NCBI RefSeq assembly: GCF_016834455.1
Contig: NZ_CP069213.1
Coordinates: 3,883,501-3,947,500, forward strand
Length of the DNA stretch: 64,000 bases
Reading direction: 5' to 3'
DNA from: Shewanella litorisediminis
GTDB lineage: Bacteria; Pseudomonadota; Gammaproteobacteria; Enterobacterales; Shewanellaceae
Part shown: one piece after another, positions 17,310 to 28,714 of the stretch
How the letters are laid out: the number at the start of each line of letters is the position of its first letter
How positions within the stretch are numbered: the stretch's first letter is position 1
Notes under the pieces: model-generated
The model's database searches: none
What the model was told of the DNA's origin: nothing
The model's input: only the letters and a program-made list of their open reading frames with translations
Program-made: the position numbers and the translations under genes

Positions 17310-18944
17310 GTGGCAACAGAACTTCGAGTGAAAAGCGCGTTGTTGCTTGGCCTGCCCCTTGCCTTTGGCGCGCTGGCCGAGACGACTCCTCAAGCAGCCG
17401 CCGATGGGGAGGAAAGTGCCGAAGTGGGCAAGATCCTGGTCATCAGCCACCCCATCTTTGATGAGTCAGATCCTGACACCTTTTTTATTCACCGCTGGGC
17501 CAACTTCCTGCACATCAACACCCGTGAATCCACGGTCAAAAACCTGCTCAGTTTTAAAGAAACCGACTCTGTTACCCAAAAAGATCTGGATGAGGCTCAG
17601 CGCTTATTACGAGCCGAGCCCTATCTCAGAGATGCCAACATCAAGTTTGCCGAGCCTGACCCGGACGCCGATGAAGCAAACGGCCACAAAGATGTGGCGG
17701 TTGAAACCTGGGACAACTGGTCGTTACTGCCCACCATCAGTGCCAGTCATAACGGCGGTGACACCAAATATTCATTCGGCATCAAAGAAGACAACCTCCT
17801 GGGTACAGGGATAAAAACCCGCCTAAAATATCAATCCGATCGCGACAGGACAGGTTACAAGGTCGCCTTTGATATACCGCTCACCATAGCGCCCCATGGC
17901 AGACTGGCCGCCGACTTTTATGACAACAGCGACGGAGAGGCAGCGCACCTGTATTTCGAGCGCCCCTTTTACACACTGGACGGCAAACTGATGTACTCGG
18001 CCGAAGTGCTCCACGATAAACGCACAGATACCCTGCGGCAAAATGGCGTGGAAGTGAATGAATTTACGCATAATGTAGATTACGTCAACCTGCGCTACGG
18101 CTGGCTTGCCGACAAAAACCCTGACCACCTGAGCCGCTGGATAATTGGCATCACCCAAGATACCCACAGCTTTGAATCAAGCAGTCTTTATCCCGGCGCC
18201 GAACTGCCAATGGACCGGGACTTTCTCTATCCCTGGGTGGGCTGGCAGTACATTCAGGATGACTACCGGGTGCTGAGAAACATACATCTCATCAACTACA
18301 ACGAAGACTTTAACCTGGGCTGGCAACATTATTTCACCGCAGGCCTCGAAGTAAGGGACACAGACGGCGACCTACCCGGCGTACACCTGGGCATGGCGTC
18401 TTCCAAAGGCTTTGCCAGCGAAGACAGCCTGCTGCTGTTATGGCTGAAAGGCAGGGCAACTTTTAACACCACGCAAAAAGACAATTATCAACTGCAGGGT
18501 ATCGCTGAGTACTTTTACCAAATCAATCCCAAGTGGACTGCTTATGGCAAGGCGGTGATGGGCACCTCCAACAACACCTACGGGGATGTGACTATTGCTC
18601 TGGGCGATGAAACCGGACTCAGGGGCTATCCCAACGACTATCAGCATGGGGATCACCACTGGCTGCTGACGGGGGAAATCCGCTATTACCCCAATATCAA
18701 TCTTTATCAGCTGGCAGAATTGGGCTGGGCTGCCTTTATCGATGTGGGACAAGCCTTTGGCGGCCCCGAGGCAGCACTGAATGAAAACCGGGATCCCATA
18801 GCCGCGATTGGCATAGGGGCCCGCATTTATTCGTCCCGCTCAAGCTACGGTCATGTCGCTCACCTGGATTTCACCGTGCCCTTTAGCAGCGGCGAGCATG
18901 TGGACAGCTGGGAATGGCGCTTTTTGGTAAAGAACCGATTTTAA
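17310..18944 (+). CDS. Omp85-superfamily outer-membrane protein (BamA/TamA-like surface antigen)
   Basis: This 544-residue protein has a signal peptide of about 24 residues ending ALA/E, then a POTRA-like region with alternating strands and helices (VGKILVISHPIFDES ... LRRAEPYLRDANI-type pattern). A C-terminal beta-barrel follows, containing GLRGYPNDYQHGDH, the L6-loop (V/I/L)RG(F/Y) signature of Omp85 proteins, and the chain ends in a terminal Phe. It is shorter than BamA and has only about one POTRA unit. I chose the GTG at 17310 because CGGAGGGG lies six bases upstream. It stands alone between two terminators. Possible roles are export or assembly of a surface factor; the substrate is unknown. 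Confidence 0.78.
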   Translation: MATELRVKSALLLGLPLAFGALAETTPQAAADGEESAEVGKILVISHPIFDESDPDTFFIHRWANFLHINTRESTVKNLLSFKETDSVTQKDLDEAQRLLRAEPYLRDANIKFAEPDPDADEANGHKDVAVETWDNWSLLPTISASHNGGDTKYSFGIKEDNLLGTGIKTRLKYQSDRDRTGYKVAFDIPLTIAPHGRLAADFYDNSDGEAAHLYFERPFYTLDGKLMYSAEVLHDKRTDTLRQNGVEVNEFTHNVDYVNLRYGWLADKNPDHLSRWIIGITQDTHSFESSSLYPGAELPMDRDFLYPWVGWQYIQDDYRVLRNIHLINYNEDFNLGWQHYFTAGLEVRDTDGDLPGVHLGMASSKGFASEDSLLLLWLKGRATFNTTQKDNYQLQGIAEYFYQINPKWTAYGKAVMGTSNNTYGDVTIALGDETGLRGYPNDYQHGDHHWLLTGEIRYYPNINLYQLAELGWAAFIDVGQAFGGPEAALNENRDPIAAIGIGARIYSSRSSYGHVAHLDFTVPFSSGEHVDSWEWRFLVKNRF

Positions 18945-19015
18945 GGGCCATTTACCAGATAAGCAGGTTGCCACACCAGGCTTACCAGCACTGTGATCAT
19001 AAAACTTATAAAAGC

Positions 19016-19043
19016 AAAAAGGCCGCTCGAAAGCGGCCTTTTT
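19016..19043. terminator. Bidirectional terminator between the Omp85 gene and rnpB
   Basis: AAAAAGGCCGCT-cgaa-AGCGGCCTTTTT is a 7-bp GC stem with A/T runs on both sides, directly after the mature 3' end of rnpB on the minus strand. Confidence 0.88.
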
Positions 19044-19054
19044 ATCAAAGAGTT

Positions 19055-19405
<351 letters not shown>

Positions 19406-19412
19406 GGCGCGG

Positions 19413-19441
19413 ATTATAGCCCAACGACCGCGGCTCACCAA
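19413..19441 (-). promoter_or_regulatory. sigma70 promoter of rnpB
   Basis: On the minus strand a consensus -10 TATAAT (19413-19418) is preceded, at a 17-base spacing, by TTGGTG (19436-19441). The predicted start is about seven bases beyond the -10, right at the RNA 5' end. A strong constitutive promoter fits a housekeeping RNA. Confidence 0.8.
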
Positions 19442-19471
19442 GGGCTTTCGACCTCGCCCTTGGTGATGGTA

Positions 19472-20317
19472 TTACAATCCGGCATCCAGACCCGCTTTGT
19501 AGAGGGCATTTTTTTTCAGATCGTGAATTTGCGCCGCCATGGCTGCAGCCTTTTTCAATGGCAGTTCGGTCGCCAGCAGGCTCAGGGTCTCCATGGCCTT
19601 GGCGGGAATGGCCTCTTCGGTTTCCTCGGCCACAAAGCCGTGGCACATCAGCACCATCTCGCCTTTTTGCTGATTGTCATCACTCTTTACCTTCTCCAGT
19701 ACCTCGGCCGCAGTACCACTCAAAAAGGTTTCGAAGGTCTTGGTCAGCTCACGCGCCATCACCATGGGGCGATCGGCGCCCAGCACTGCCACTATGGCTT
19801 CGAGCGTTTGCAAAATACGGTGAGGGGATTCGTAAAAAATCAGGGTACGCGGGTCTTCCCTTAGCGCAGTGAGTTTATCCGTGCGGCCCTTGTCCTTGGC
19901 AGGCAAAAAACCCTCGAAGGAAAAGCGGTCTGAGGGCAAACCCGAGGCACTGAGGGCGGTGATAGCGGCGCAGGGGCCCGGCAAAGGGATAACGGCAAAT
20001 CCGGCTTCGCGCACCTGAGACACCAGATGGTAGCCGGGGTCAGATATCAGCGGCGTGCCGGCATCACTCACCAGCGCCACGGCCTCGCCCTGGCTCAGTT
20101 TTTCAATAATCCACTGGGCGCGTGCACGCTCGTTATGATCGTGCACCGAGGTGGTGCGGGTGCTGATGCCAAAATGACTGAAGAGACGACCCGAGTGGCG
20201 GGTGTCTTCGCAGGCAATCAAACTCACCGATTGAAGAGTCTCAACGGCCCTCGGGCTCATGTCTCCCAGGTTGCCTATGGGGGTCGGAACGATATAAAGC
20301 GCTGGGGGCAGGGACAT
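19472..20317 (-). CDS. rsmI: 16S rRNA (cytidine1402-2'-O)-methyltransferase
   Basis: The 281-residue RsmI methylates the 2'-O of C1402 in 16S rRNA. It has the tetrapyrrole-methylase-type SAM fold: [14 protein letters not shown] at the N-terminus, [18 protein letters not shown] (a SAM-binding glycine loop), and [17 protein letters not shown]-terminal helical domain ([20 protein letters not shown]) matches the RsmI HTH-like tail. It is divergent from lpoA, the usual arrangement in gammaproteobacteria. Confidence 0.95.
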   Translation of the reverse strand: MSLPPALYIVPTPIGNLGDMSPRAVETLQSVSLIACEDTRHSGRLFSHFGISTRTTSVHDHNERARAQWIIEKLSQGEAVALVSDAGTPLISDPGYHLVSQVREAGFAVIPLPGPCAAITALSASGLPSDRFSFEGFLPAKDKGRTDKLTALREDPRTLIFYESPHRILQTLEAIVAVLGADRPMVMARELTKTFETFLSGTAAEVLEKVKSDDNQQKGEMVLMCHGFVAEETEEAIPAKAMETLSLLATELPLKKAAAMAAQIHDLKKNALYKAGLDAGL

Positions 20318-20405
20318 AATTACCTCTGGAGTATGATGGCCAAGGCTTTAACCCCGGGCCGGAGAAGGTTAAACTGAGCTCAGCATATTACCAGAGTGAA
20401 GCCAA

Positions 20406-22235
20406 GTGTTGAAAAGCCGGAATCAATTGAAATTAGCAGGTGTTGCGCTGTTTCTGTCGTTATTGGCAGGTTGCGGCAGCACACCAAGGACAGAAGTCAG
20501 CCAGCCACAGGGCCCCGTCTCTTTGGTGAAAGCCGAGCTTTCTTCCAGCCAATATCTGGCGCTTGCCGATTCGGTAAAGGATACTGCATCACGCAGCCGC
20601 TACCAGTTGCTGGCCGCCCACGCCATGTTGAACGAGGCCAATCCCCAGGGGGCAGCGCAATTGCTTGGTGCCATCAGAGGCAACCTGGCACAGGACACAG
20701 AAATCCAGGCCGAGTTCAAATACCTGACAGCCCGCACCCTGGAGCAGTCCGGCGATGCGGCTGCGGCACTGAAAACCCTGGTTTACCCCGGTCATTGGAA
20801 ACTGCCGGATTGGCAGTGGGTGTCCTATCATCAGCTGCGGGCACAGCTTTTCCGCATCAAGAAACAGCCCATGGACGAGGTGCGAGAACTCGCCGAACTG
20901 GGCAAGTACCTGAATGCCACTGACGCTGCCGAACTGAATGATCGCCTGTGGGGTATTCTGGCACCCATGCATGAAGAGACCATTGAAACCTTTATGCAGG
21001 AAGCCACATCCCCGGTTTACAAGGGATGGCTGCAGCTGGCCTTTATCGCCAAACATTATGCCGTCGACCCACAAACCCTGGTGCGTTTTCTGGGAGACTG
21101 GCAACGGGAAAATCCATTCCACCCGGCGGCCAACCGTTTGCCATCTGATTTGGACCGCGCCCTCAACGCCAAACCTTATCTGGCCCGCAACATCGCCGTC
21201 CTCCTGCCCCTCTCCGGCAGTGCCGCCTCGGCCGGCTACGCCATCAAGCAAGGCATACTGGCGGGCTATCTGGCCGCAGACGACAGCACGACCAAGGTGA
21301 GATTTTACGACAGCGGCACCAATGCAGTAGCGGCTTATCAGCAGGCGCTCGCAGAAGGCGCTGAATTTATTATCGGCCCCCTGCTGCAAAGCAGTATCGA
21401 AGCCATCGAGGCCCTGCCAAAGGCAGAAGGCCCATCGGTGCCTCAGCTGTATCTCAACCAAATTGGCACTTACCAGGCCAATGTTGATAAGTTCTATTTT
21501 TCCCTGTCACCTTCTGAAGAAGCCAGCGATGCCGCCGAACGTCTGTATCGTGATGGCGTAGAAAAGCCGCTGCTGCTCGCCAGCGCCGACGCCACCGGCC
21601 GCCGTATGGCCGAAGCCTTTAATCAAACCTGGCGCAAGCAAACCGGGGACATGGCCGAGGTCCATTATTTCGAGCAGGGCAATGAAATGAAGCTCACTGT
21701 TCAACGCGCTCTCGGCGTGCTGGACAGTGAAGCCCGTATCGCGCGCATGAAGGAGATCCTCGGTCGGCGTCTCGAGGCCGAGTTCCGCTCCCGCGAAGAT
21801 GTGGATGCCATTTACATGATTGCCAGCCCGCAGGAAATACAACTGCTCAAACCCTTTATCGATGTGAGCTTCTCAGTGTTTGCCGATCCTGTGCCCATGT
21901 ACACGTCGAGCCGCGCCAGACCCCAGGATAATGCCCGTCAGGTGCCGCAGGAGTTCAACAATGTCATGGTCAGCGACATCCCCTGGCTGATGCAACTGAG
22001 CAGTGAATCCAGGGATATCAATGATTTGTGGCCAACCTGGAACAACGGCCAGAAACGCCTGTTTATCATGGGCTGGGATGCGCTGGATCTGGTGGGCAAA
22101 CTGGCACAAATGCGCGCGTTCCCGGGATTTCAGTTCCAGGGGCGTGGCGGCGTCCTGTCGGTGACCCACGACGGACTCATCAAACGTCAGCTGTCCTGGG
22201 GTAAAATTCAGCGCGGTGTATTGAGGCCTTTGTGA
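20406..22235 (+). CDS. lpoA: Penicillin-binding protein activator LpoA
   Basis: This outer-membrane lipoprotein of 609 residues activates the peptidoglycan synthase PBP1A. The signal peptide ends in lipobox LAGC (Cys23). The first ~250 residues are a TPR-like helical domain (QYLALADSVKD ... LMAAHAM-type repeats), and the second half is a periplasmic-binding-protein fold (ARNIAVLLPLSGSAASAGYA; TDGLIKRQLSW-like end). It starts with GTG. Order and spacing (rsmI divergent, yraN overlapping by four bases) match the conserved locus. Its partner mrcA (PBP1a) is also in this window, at 38235. Confidence 0.92.
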   Translation: MLKSRNQLKLAGVALFLSLLAGCGSTPRTEVSQPQGPVSLVKAELSSSQYLALADSVKDTASRSRYQLLAAHAMLNEANPQGAAQLLGAIRGNLAQDTEIQAEFKYLTARTLEQSGDAAAALKTLVYPGHWKLPDWQWVSYHQLRAQLFRIKKQPMDEVRELAELGKYLNATDAAELNDRLWGILAPMHEETIETFMQEATSPVYKGWLQLAFIAKHYAVDPQTLVRFLGDWQRENPFHPAANRLPSDLDRALNAKPYLARNIAVLLPLSGSAASAGYAIKQGILAGYLAADDSTTKVRFYDSGTNAVAAYQQALAEGAEFIIGPLLQSSIEAIEALPKAEGPSVPQLYLNQIGTYQANVDKFYFSLSPSEEASDAAERLYRDGVEKPLLLASADATGRRMAEAFNQTWRKQTGDMAEVHYFEQGNEMKLTVQRALGVLDSEARIARMKEILGRRLEAEFRSREDVDAIYMIASPQEIQLLKPFIDVSFSVFADPVPMYTSSRARPQDNARQVPQEFNNVMVSDIPWLMQLSSESRDINDLWPTWNNGQKRLFIMGWDALDLVGKLAQMRAFPGFQFQGRGGVLSVTHDGLIKRQLSWGKIQRGVLRPL

Positions 22236-22558
22236 ACCAGGGCCAGCTCGCCGAAGAGAGAGCCATGAAGCACCTGTGCGCCAATGGGCTGAGGCTTGAG
22301 GCGCGTAATGTGCGTTATCCCTTTGGTGAGTTGGATTTGGTGATGCGGGAAGGACGGGTGTACGTGTTTGTGGAAGTCAAATTCCGTACCCCTAAAGGCT
22401 TTGGCGACGCAGTGCAGGCCTTATCGGCAGCGCAGCAGCAAAGACTCAGGCGCGCAGCCACCCATTATCTTCAGTGCCATCGTATCGAGGCACCCTGTCG
22501 GTTTGATATGGTGGCCATCACAGGGGATAAATTGGAATGGATAAAGGATGCGTTTTGA
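22232..22558 (+). CDS. yraN: YraN family protein (UPF0102, endonuclease-like fold)
   Basis: This small protein of 108 residues has a restriction-endonuclease-like fold. It shows E-A-x-A-x-x-x-L opening (LAEERAMKHL), then FGELDLVMREGRVYVFVEVKFR. The D...ExK arrangement (ELDLV ... VEVKFR) is the family core. The biological role is not settled. Its GTG start overlaps the lpoA stop codon, so the two are translationally coupled. Confidence 0.9.
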   Translation: MNQGQLAEERAMKHLCANGLRLEARNVRYPFGELDLVMREGRVYVFVEVKFRTPKGFGDAVQALSAAQQQRLRRAATHYLQCHRIEAPCRFDMVAITGDKLEWIKDAF

Positions 22559-22655
22559 TACAAAAGTCGCTGCCATCTCTATGAACAACAATTTAACCCC
22601 CTACCCTCTACTCGCGCGCTGCTTTATGGCATGATAGCGGCAGTTTATTTTGTAA

Positions 22656-23810
<1,155 letters not shown>

Positions 23811-23821
<11 letters not shown>

Positions 23822-24683
23822 CCTCAACCTCACTGATGGCCTGCCACAGGCGGGCTATCAGTGGTGCAATCAGCGATGGCAGCACCACCAGCGCGGCTCC
23901 CCACCACACGTGCTCTCCCGGCCACTCATCGAACCACCACCATCCCAGCGCCACAATAAACAAGAGGCCGCTGTACTCTCCGATGGCAATATCCGCCGCT
24001 CTCGCCCTGCGATAGGCCAGCACACAAAACCAGTGATATGCCATTAAAAACAGGTTACTCGCCAGCGCCACGCCGAGTAATGCCCAGCTGAATCCGGCAA
24101 AGTTATTGAAGGCGGCAAAAATCAGTGCAATCGGCAGCCCCAGCAGGTTATAGAGCAAGATGGTCACCACCGGGCTTTCGGTGGCGGGCAGCTTTCTGAG
24201 CAGCAACTGACACAGCGAGAAAGTGACGGCTGCGCCAAGTACCATCAGTCCTGACCAGCCAATTTGGGTGGGCGCCAGAATAAGCAGAATTCCGCCAAAT
24301 CCCAGGATGGCACACAGCCACTGACCTGCGCTGACGCGCTCACCCAGCAGCCACCATCCCAACAGCATGATGATGAGGGGGGCGGAATAGAACAGCGAAC
24401 TGACGGTCGCCAGTGGCAAGGCCATCAGCCCCAGAATTAAAAAAAGCGCGCCAACAACACCAACACTGGCGCGCCAAAGGTGGATTTGTAAGTGTTGCGT
24501 ATGAGGGCGGCCCGCAAGCCACCACAGCAGCAGCAGCATCAGGCTGGAGGTAAGTTGTCTGAGCAATAAAAAGCTGCCGGCGTTGGCATCCTCGGGCAAC
24601 CATTTCACAGACACATCGTACAGAGCGCTGAAAACGTTGCCTACCAGCAACAACAACAACCCGGCCAGTACAGCTCTTTGCAC
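23811..24683 (-). CDS. EamA/DMT-family transporter
   Basis: This 290-residue inner-membrane transporter has ten hydrophobic helices arranged as two EamA repeats of five. Typical marks are FLLLRQLTSSLMLLLLWW and APLIIMLLGWWLLGERVS (repeat 1 end), and GWWWFDEWPGEHVWWGAAL (repeat 2 end). Family members export amino acids, nucleotides or other metabolites. It starts with GTG and has GAGGTGAT upstream. It is divergent from a LysR gene, which probably regulates it. No substrate can be given. Confidence 0.85.
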
Positions 24684-24764
24684 CTTTAATCACCTCAGCT
24701 CATGGAACTGAGCGCATGATATAGCCCACAACTAGCTAAGAAAAATGATGTTTTTTTATCATCC

Positions 24765-24779
24765 ATGAATTAGATTCAT
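24765..24779. promoter_or_regulatory. Candidate LysR-type binding dyad ATGAAT-TAG-ATTCAT
   Basis: A perfect 6-bp inverted repeat with a 3-base centre lies 30 bases upstream of the LysR start and 82 bases from the divergent transporter start. Its size fits the T-N11-A type of LysR operator. Confidence 0.5.
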
Positions 24780-24808
24780 GCATTATCATCCCTGTAAGCG
24801 CTTTTCTG

Positions 24809-25699
24809 ATGCGTAAACTTCCCCCTCTGCGGGCACTGCAGGTTTTTGAAGCCGCTGCCCGCCATCTGCACTTCTCCCGGGCTGCCGAAGAGTTGTGCCT
24901 GACCCAAAGTGCCGTCTCACATCAGGTCAGGGCACTGGAGCAACATCTGGGGCAAAGCCTGTTTGCCCGCCGGGGCCGCGAGCTGGCACTGACCCCAAAG
25001 GGCGAGCAGTTATTTCTGGCGGTACAATCCGCGCTGGATGGTCTGGATAGCCTCTGTCGTCAGCTGAATGAGGCTGAAAGCCGGGAACTGAGGCTGGCGG
25101 TATACAGCTCTTTCGCCGTGAAGTGGCTGATCCCGAGACTGGGGGATTTCCGCCGTCAACATCCGGGCATCAAAATTCACCTCGAGATGGTCAGCGGTGA
25201 CCCACCGCTATCGGATCAGGTAGCGGACATGTTTATTTGCGGTGAGCAGCACCAAAGGGGCTTTTGGCAAACATTGCTCAGACCGGAGCGCCTGATCCCC
25301 GTGTGCAGCCCGGCACTGGCCAATGCCCTTGGCGAAGCGCTGGTCATGCCGCTGCGACTGGACAGCCTGCCGCTGCTTTCAGTTGACGAGGCAGATATAG
25401 GACCGGATTGGACTCGCTGGGCCAGGTCACAGGCGCAAACGCTGACCCAGGCACAGCTGCAGAGCTACAGCCATGTGCTGCTGGCGATTGAAGCGGCCAT
25501 TGCCGGTCAGGGCATCGCCCTGGCATCGGATTTCATCGTGGAAGGTGACATCGCCGCCGGAAAGCTGATGGCGCTGCCCTGGCCGGCGCTGGAAACCGGG
25601 TTTGGTTTCCATTTCTGTTGCCGCGAGCGGCGCCTCAAGGAACCAGCCATGGCCGCCTTTGCCGAATGGATCCAGCAACAAGCCGCCACAGCCGGATAA
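24809..25699 (+). CDS. LysR-family transcriptional regulator (GcvA-like)
   Basis: This 296-residue LysR regulator has the winged HTH at about residues 4-63 (LRALQVFEAAARHLHFSRAA, LTQSAVSHQVRALE) and an effector-binding domain from about residue 90. The HTH wording is close to GcvA/AmpR-type regulators. It is divergent from an EamA transporter with a perfect dyad between them, suggesting control of that exporter. A strong terminator follows, shared with trpS. Confidence 0.88.
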   Translation: MRKLPPLRALQVFEAAARHLHFSRAAEELCLTQSAVSHQVRALEQHLGQSLFARRGRELALTPKGEQLFLAVQSALDGLDSLCRQLNEAESRELRLAVYSSFAVKWLIPRLGDFRRQHPGIKIHLEMVSGDPPLSDQVADMFICGEQHQRGFWQTLLRPERLIPVCSPALANALGEALVMPLRLDSLPLLSVDEADIGPDWTRWARSQAQTLTQAQLQSYSHVLLAIEAAIAGQGIALASDFIVEGDIAAGKLMALPWPALETGFGFHFCCRERRLKEPAMAAFAEWIQQQAATAG

Positions 25700-25706
25700 C
25701 AGACAT

Positions 25707-25737
25707 AAAAAAATCAGCCTCTTGGGCTGATTTTTTT
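25707..25737. terminator. Bidirectional Rho-independent terminator
   Basis: AAAAAAATCAGCC-tctt-GGGCTGATTTTTTT has a GC-containing stem with A and T runs on the two flanks, between the LysR gene and trpS. Confidence 0.9.
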
Positions 25738-25754
25738 AACAAAGCCGACTGGCG

Positions 25755-26753
25755 TTATACCAAGAGGCCGATTTTTTCGTAGACCTGTTTCAGGGTTACT
25801 TCGGCGCGCGCCTGGGCCTTCTCTGCGCCGTCACGCATAACGGTATCCAGGAAAGCCCTGTCTTCACGGAATTGACGATAGCGCTCCTGCAGCGGCTCCA
25901 GCATGCCAACCACGGCTTCACCACAGGCAACCTTGAGATGGCCGTACATCTTGCCTTCGAAATCGGCTTCGAGCGATGCGATGCTCTGCCCTGTCACACC
26001 TGACATCAGGCTCAGCAGGTTGGACACGCCTGGTTTGTTGTCCACATCGAAACGTACCACTGGCGGCTCATCACTGTCGGTCATGGCCTTCTTGAGCTTT
26101 TTCATTACCGCCTTGGGGTCTTCCAGCAGGCCAATCACGTTATTGCGATTGTCATCGGACTTGGACATCTTTTTGGTGGGGTCCTGCAAGGACATCACCT
26201 TGGCACCCACGGGCGGGATAAAAGGCTCTGGCACGGTAAAGGTATCGCCGTAAGCGTTGTTGAAGCGAATAGCGATATCGCGGGTCAGCTCAAGGTGCTG
26301 TTTCTGATCCTGCCCCACTGGGATTTCATTGGCCTGATACAGCAGGATATCTGCCGCCATCAACACAGGGTAGCCAAACAGGCCCACGTTGATGTTGTTG
26401 GCATGCTTTTGTGACTTGTCTTTAAACTGAGTCATGCGCGACAGCTCACCCATCTGAGTGTAGCAGTTGAGCACCCAGCCCAGCTGAGTGTGCTGCGGCA
26501 CCTGAGACTGGATAAACACAGTGCTCTTTTTCGGGTCAACGCCACAGGCCAGATACAGCGCCAGTGTATCCAGGCAAGCCTCACGCAGGGCTTGTGGGTC
26601 CTGACGTACGGTAATGGCATGCAAATCCACCACACAATAGAGACAATCATGACTGTCCTGCATCGCCACCCACTGACGCAGTGCACCCATGTAGTTGCCT
26701 ATGGTCAACTCGCCTGATGGCTGTGCGCCGCTGAGAACGATGGGTTTAGTCAT
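25755..26753 (-). CDS. trpS: Tryptophanyl-tRNA synthetase
   Basis: This class I aminoacyl-tRNA synthetase of 332 residues charges tRNA-Trp. The HIGH-equivalent TIGN lies at residues 17-20 after LSGAQPSGE. Tryptophan/AMP pocket stretches [14 protein letters not shown] and [16 protein letters not shown] follow, and KKMSKS is the second signature. The gene lies 12 bases after gph in the rpe-gph-trpS operon, as in E. coli. Confidence 0.97.
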   Translation of the reverse strand: MTKPIVLSGAQPSGELTIGNYMGALRQWVAMQDSHDCLYCVVDLHAITVRQDPQALREACLDTLALYLACGVDPKKSTVFIQSQVPQHTQLGWVLNCYTQMGELSRMTQFKDKSQKHANNINVGLFGYPVLMAADILLYQANEIPVGQDQKQHLELTRDIAIRFNNAYGDTFTVPEPFIPPVGAKVMSLQDPTKKMSKSDDNRNNVIGLLEDPKAVMKKLKKAMTDSDEPPVVRFDVDNKPGVSNLLSLMSGVTGQSIASLEADFEGKMYGHLKVACGEAVVGMLEPLQERYRQFREDRAFLDTVMRDGAEKAQARAEVTLKQVYEKIGLLV

Positions 26754-26765
26754 GTACTTACTCCG

Positions 26766-27449
26766 TTAATGTGTCGCCGTGAGGCGAGTCAAGATATCTG
26801 CAAAGGTGTTACATACGGCGTCTGGGCCAGAAAGCCCAATATCTTCACCGTAGTTGTAGCCGTAGGTCAAGCCAAAGGATGCAATTCCAGCGGCTTTGGC
26901 GGCCAGTATGTCGTTGCGGCTGTCGCCCACCATCAAGAGCTCTTCATGACCAAGCTGCCAGCTGTCCAAAATGTGGGTCAATGGCAGGGGGTCCGGTTTC
27001 ATTCTTTCCAGCGAATCACCACCGAGCACCAGCTCAAAATGGCCGTCGATGCCAAACGCCCTTAACAATGGCAGGGTAAACCTGTGGGGTTTGTTGGTTA
27101 CGATAGCCATGCGGATCCCCATGGCCGAGAGCTCATTCAGCGTTTCGATGACCCCATCATACAAACGACTGTGGCACTCCAGATGGCGCTCGTAATGGCG
27201 CATAAAGAGCGGCATGGCATCGTCCAGCATGGAGCCGGTTACATCGCGCCCGAGTGCATGGGTCAACGCCCTGGCCATTAAGACTCTGGCACCATTCCCA
27301 ACCCAGGTTCGCACCTCGGCCTCAGTGCACTGGGGCAGATTCAGCTCGCGGAGGGTGTCATTAGTGGCTGCGGCCAGATCCGGTACGCTGTCAATCAGGG
27401 TGCCATCCAAATCAAAGGCGATGGCACGAATTCGATTCACCAGTGCCAT
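26766..27449 (-). CDS. gph: Phosphoglycolate phosphatase
   Basis: This HAD-superfamily phosphatase of 227 residues removes 2-phosphoglycolate formed during DNA repair. Motif I is DLDGTLIDS (nucleophile Asp), motif II IVTNKP, motif III with KPDPLP, and motif IV GDSRNDILAAKAAG. A helical cap follows motif I. The ATG overlaps the rpe stop codon (TGATG), showing translational coupling. Confidence 0.94.
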   Translation of the reverse strand: MALVNRIRAIAFDLDGTLIDSVPDLAAATNDTLRELNLPQCTEAEVRTWVGNGARVLMARALTHALGRDVTGSMLDDAMPLFMRHYERHLECHSRLYDGVIETLNELSAMGIRMAIVTNKPHRFTLPLLRAFGIDGHFELVLGGDSLERMKPDPLPLTHILDSWQLGHEELLMVGDSRNDILAAKAAGIASFGLTYGYNYGEDIGLSGPDAVCNTFADILTRLTATH

Positions 27450-28123
27450 CAGCCTGATACCTTGGCCAGTTCGGCACGCATGCGGTCAACGACAGCCTTG
27501 TAATCCGGCTTTCCGAAAATGGCGCTGCCAGCCACAAACATGTCGGCACCGGCTGCGGCGATTTCAGCGATGTTGTCTTCTTTCACGCCGCCATCCACTT
27601 CGAGGCGAATGTCGTAACCGCTGGCATCGATTCGCTCACGTACCTGCTTGAGCTTATCCAGAGTCGCAGGGATAAAGGATTGGCCACCAAAGCCAGGATT
27701 CACTGACATCAGCAGGATCACATCCAACTTGTCCATTACGTAATCCAGATAGTGCAGCGGCGTGGCTGGGTTAAACACCAATCCCGCCTTACAACCGTGG
27801 TCACGAATAAGTTGCAGGGTGCGATCTACGTGCTCTGAGGCTTCCGGGTGGAAGGTAATGATGGAGGCGCCCGCCTTGGCGAAATCCGGGATGATGCGGT
27901 CCACCGGCTTCACCATCAAATGCACGTCGATCTCCGCAGTAATGCCATAATTTCGCAGCGCCTGACAGACCATGGGGCCAATCGTCAGGTTGGGCACATA
28001 GTGGTTGTCCATCACATCGAAGTGAACCACATCGGCACCGGCGTCCAATACAGCTTTAACGTCATCCCCCAAACGGGCGAAGTCGGCAGAAAGGATAGAA
28101 GGAGCAATCAGGTAAGGGCGCAT
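27449..28123 (-). CDS. rpe: Ribulose-phosphate 3-epimerase
   Basis: This 224-residue TIM-barrel enzyme interconverts ribulose 5-phosphate and xylulose 5-phosphate. [54 protein letters not shown] and [11 protein letters not shown] are the standard family blocks, with the metal-binding His/Asp residues present. The start at 28123 (MRPYLIAPS) matches the family length; an in-frame ATG at 28141 would add six residues. First gene of rpe-gph-trpS. Confidence 0.95.
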   Translation of the reverse strand: MRPYLIAPSILSADFARLGDDVKAVLDAGADVVHFDVMDNHYVPNLTIGPMVCQALRNYGITAEIDVHLMVKPVDRIIPDFAKAGASIITFHPEASEHVDRTLQLIRDHGCKAGLVFNPATPLHYLDYVMDKLDVILLMSVNPGFGGQSFIPATLDKLKQVRERIDASGYDIRLEVDGGVKEDNIAEIAAAGADMFVAGSAIFGKPDYKAVVDRMRAELAKVSG

Positions 28124-28291
28124 ATTCAGAGTCTCTGGCATGGGTTTAGAGGGCGCGTATTTTATCCGATTTCCCTATTTTTTTCCGCACTTTCTGTCGA
28201 TTTTATGGTCTGCAACACATCAAACGGGACGAATCACTGCCCTGTGCTGTATCAATTGAAAGAAACTTGTTCAAAAAGCGTGCGCCTTTGT

Positions 28292-28297
28292 TATAAT
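28292..28297 (+). promoter_or_regulatory. Probable -10 (TATAAT) for the small-gene pair
   Basis: A consensus TATAAT lies 58 bases before the first small gene. The best -35 candidates (TTGTTC or a shifted overlap at 28267-28274) are 17-19 bases upstream and weak. Confidence 0.5.
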
Positions 28298-28354
28298 CGA
28301 CGACCAAGCTGAACCTGAACACTAGCGATAAAGTCTGTCTCAAAGGAAATGACG

Positions 28355-28702
28355 ATGGGAACTACTAATCCGCAACAAGCGCCGCGTCGCTTTGCCAACC
28401 TGAAGGCCGTCATGGTGTTATCCACGACTGTGTCTGTGGTCGTTGCTGGTTTGATTTTTCAGTCGGAGGCCGGCGACAAGGGCACGTCAGCTTGTGTATG
28501 CAGCGCAAATACAAGCTATAACAATAGCTTGCCAGCAAGCCACCCCAACAATCGCTGCGCCACCCAGTCTCAGGACTTGAGCTGGAAATCCTGGCTCACC
28601 GGCAGCAGCCGCACCACCCAATTCCACTTCCTCGATTTACTCGAGCTGCTGCATGGCCATAACAGCCAGCCAGCTGAAAGTCCGGCAGCCAACCAGCGTT
28701 AA
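28355..28702 (+). CDS. Small anchored protein of unknown function
   Basis: This 115-residue protein has a basic N-terminus, one hydrophobic segment (AVMVLSTTVSVVVAGLIF, about residues 18-35) and a polar remainder with three cysteines (CVCS and NNRCATQ). It probably has a single-pass membrane anchor with the C-terminal part in the periplasm. AAGGA lies seven bases before the ATG at 28355; the ATG at 28349 touches that site. It is followed after 12 bases by a DUF2970 gene. No homology is recognised. Confidence 0.65.
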   Translation: MGTTNPQQAPRRFANLKAVMVLSTTVSVVVAGLIFQSEAGDKGTSACVCSANTSYNNSLPASHPNNRCATQSQDLSWKSWLTGSSRTTQFHFLDLLELLHGHNSQPAESPAANQR

Positions 28703-28714
28703 GCCAGGACTACT

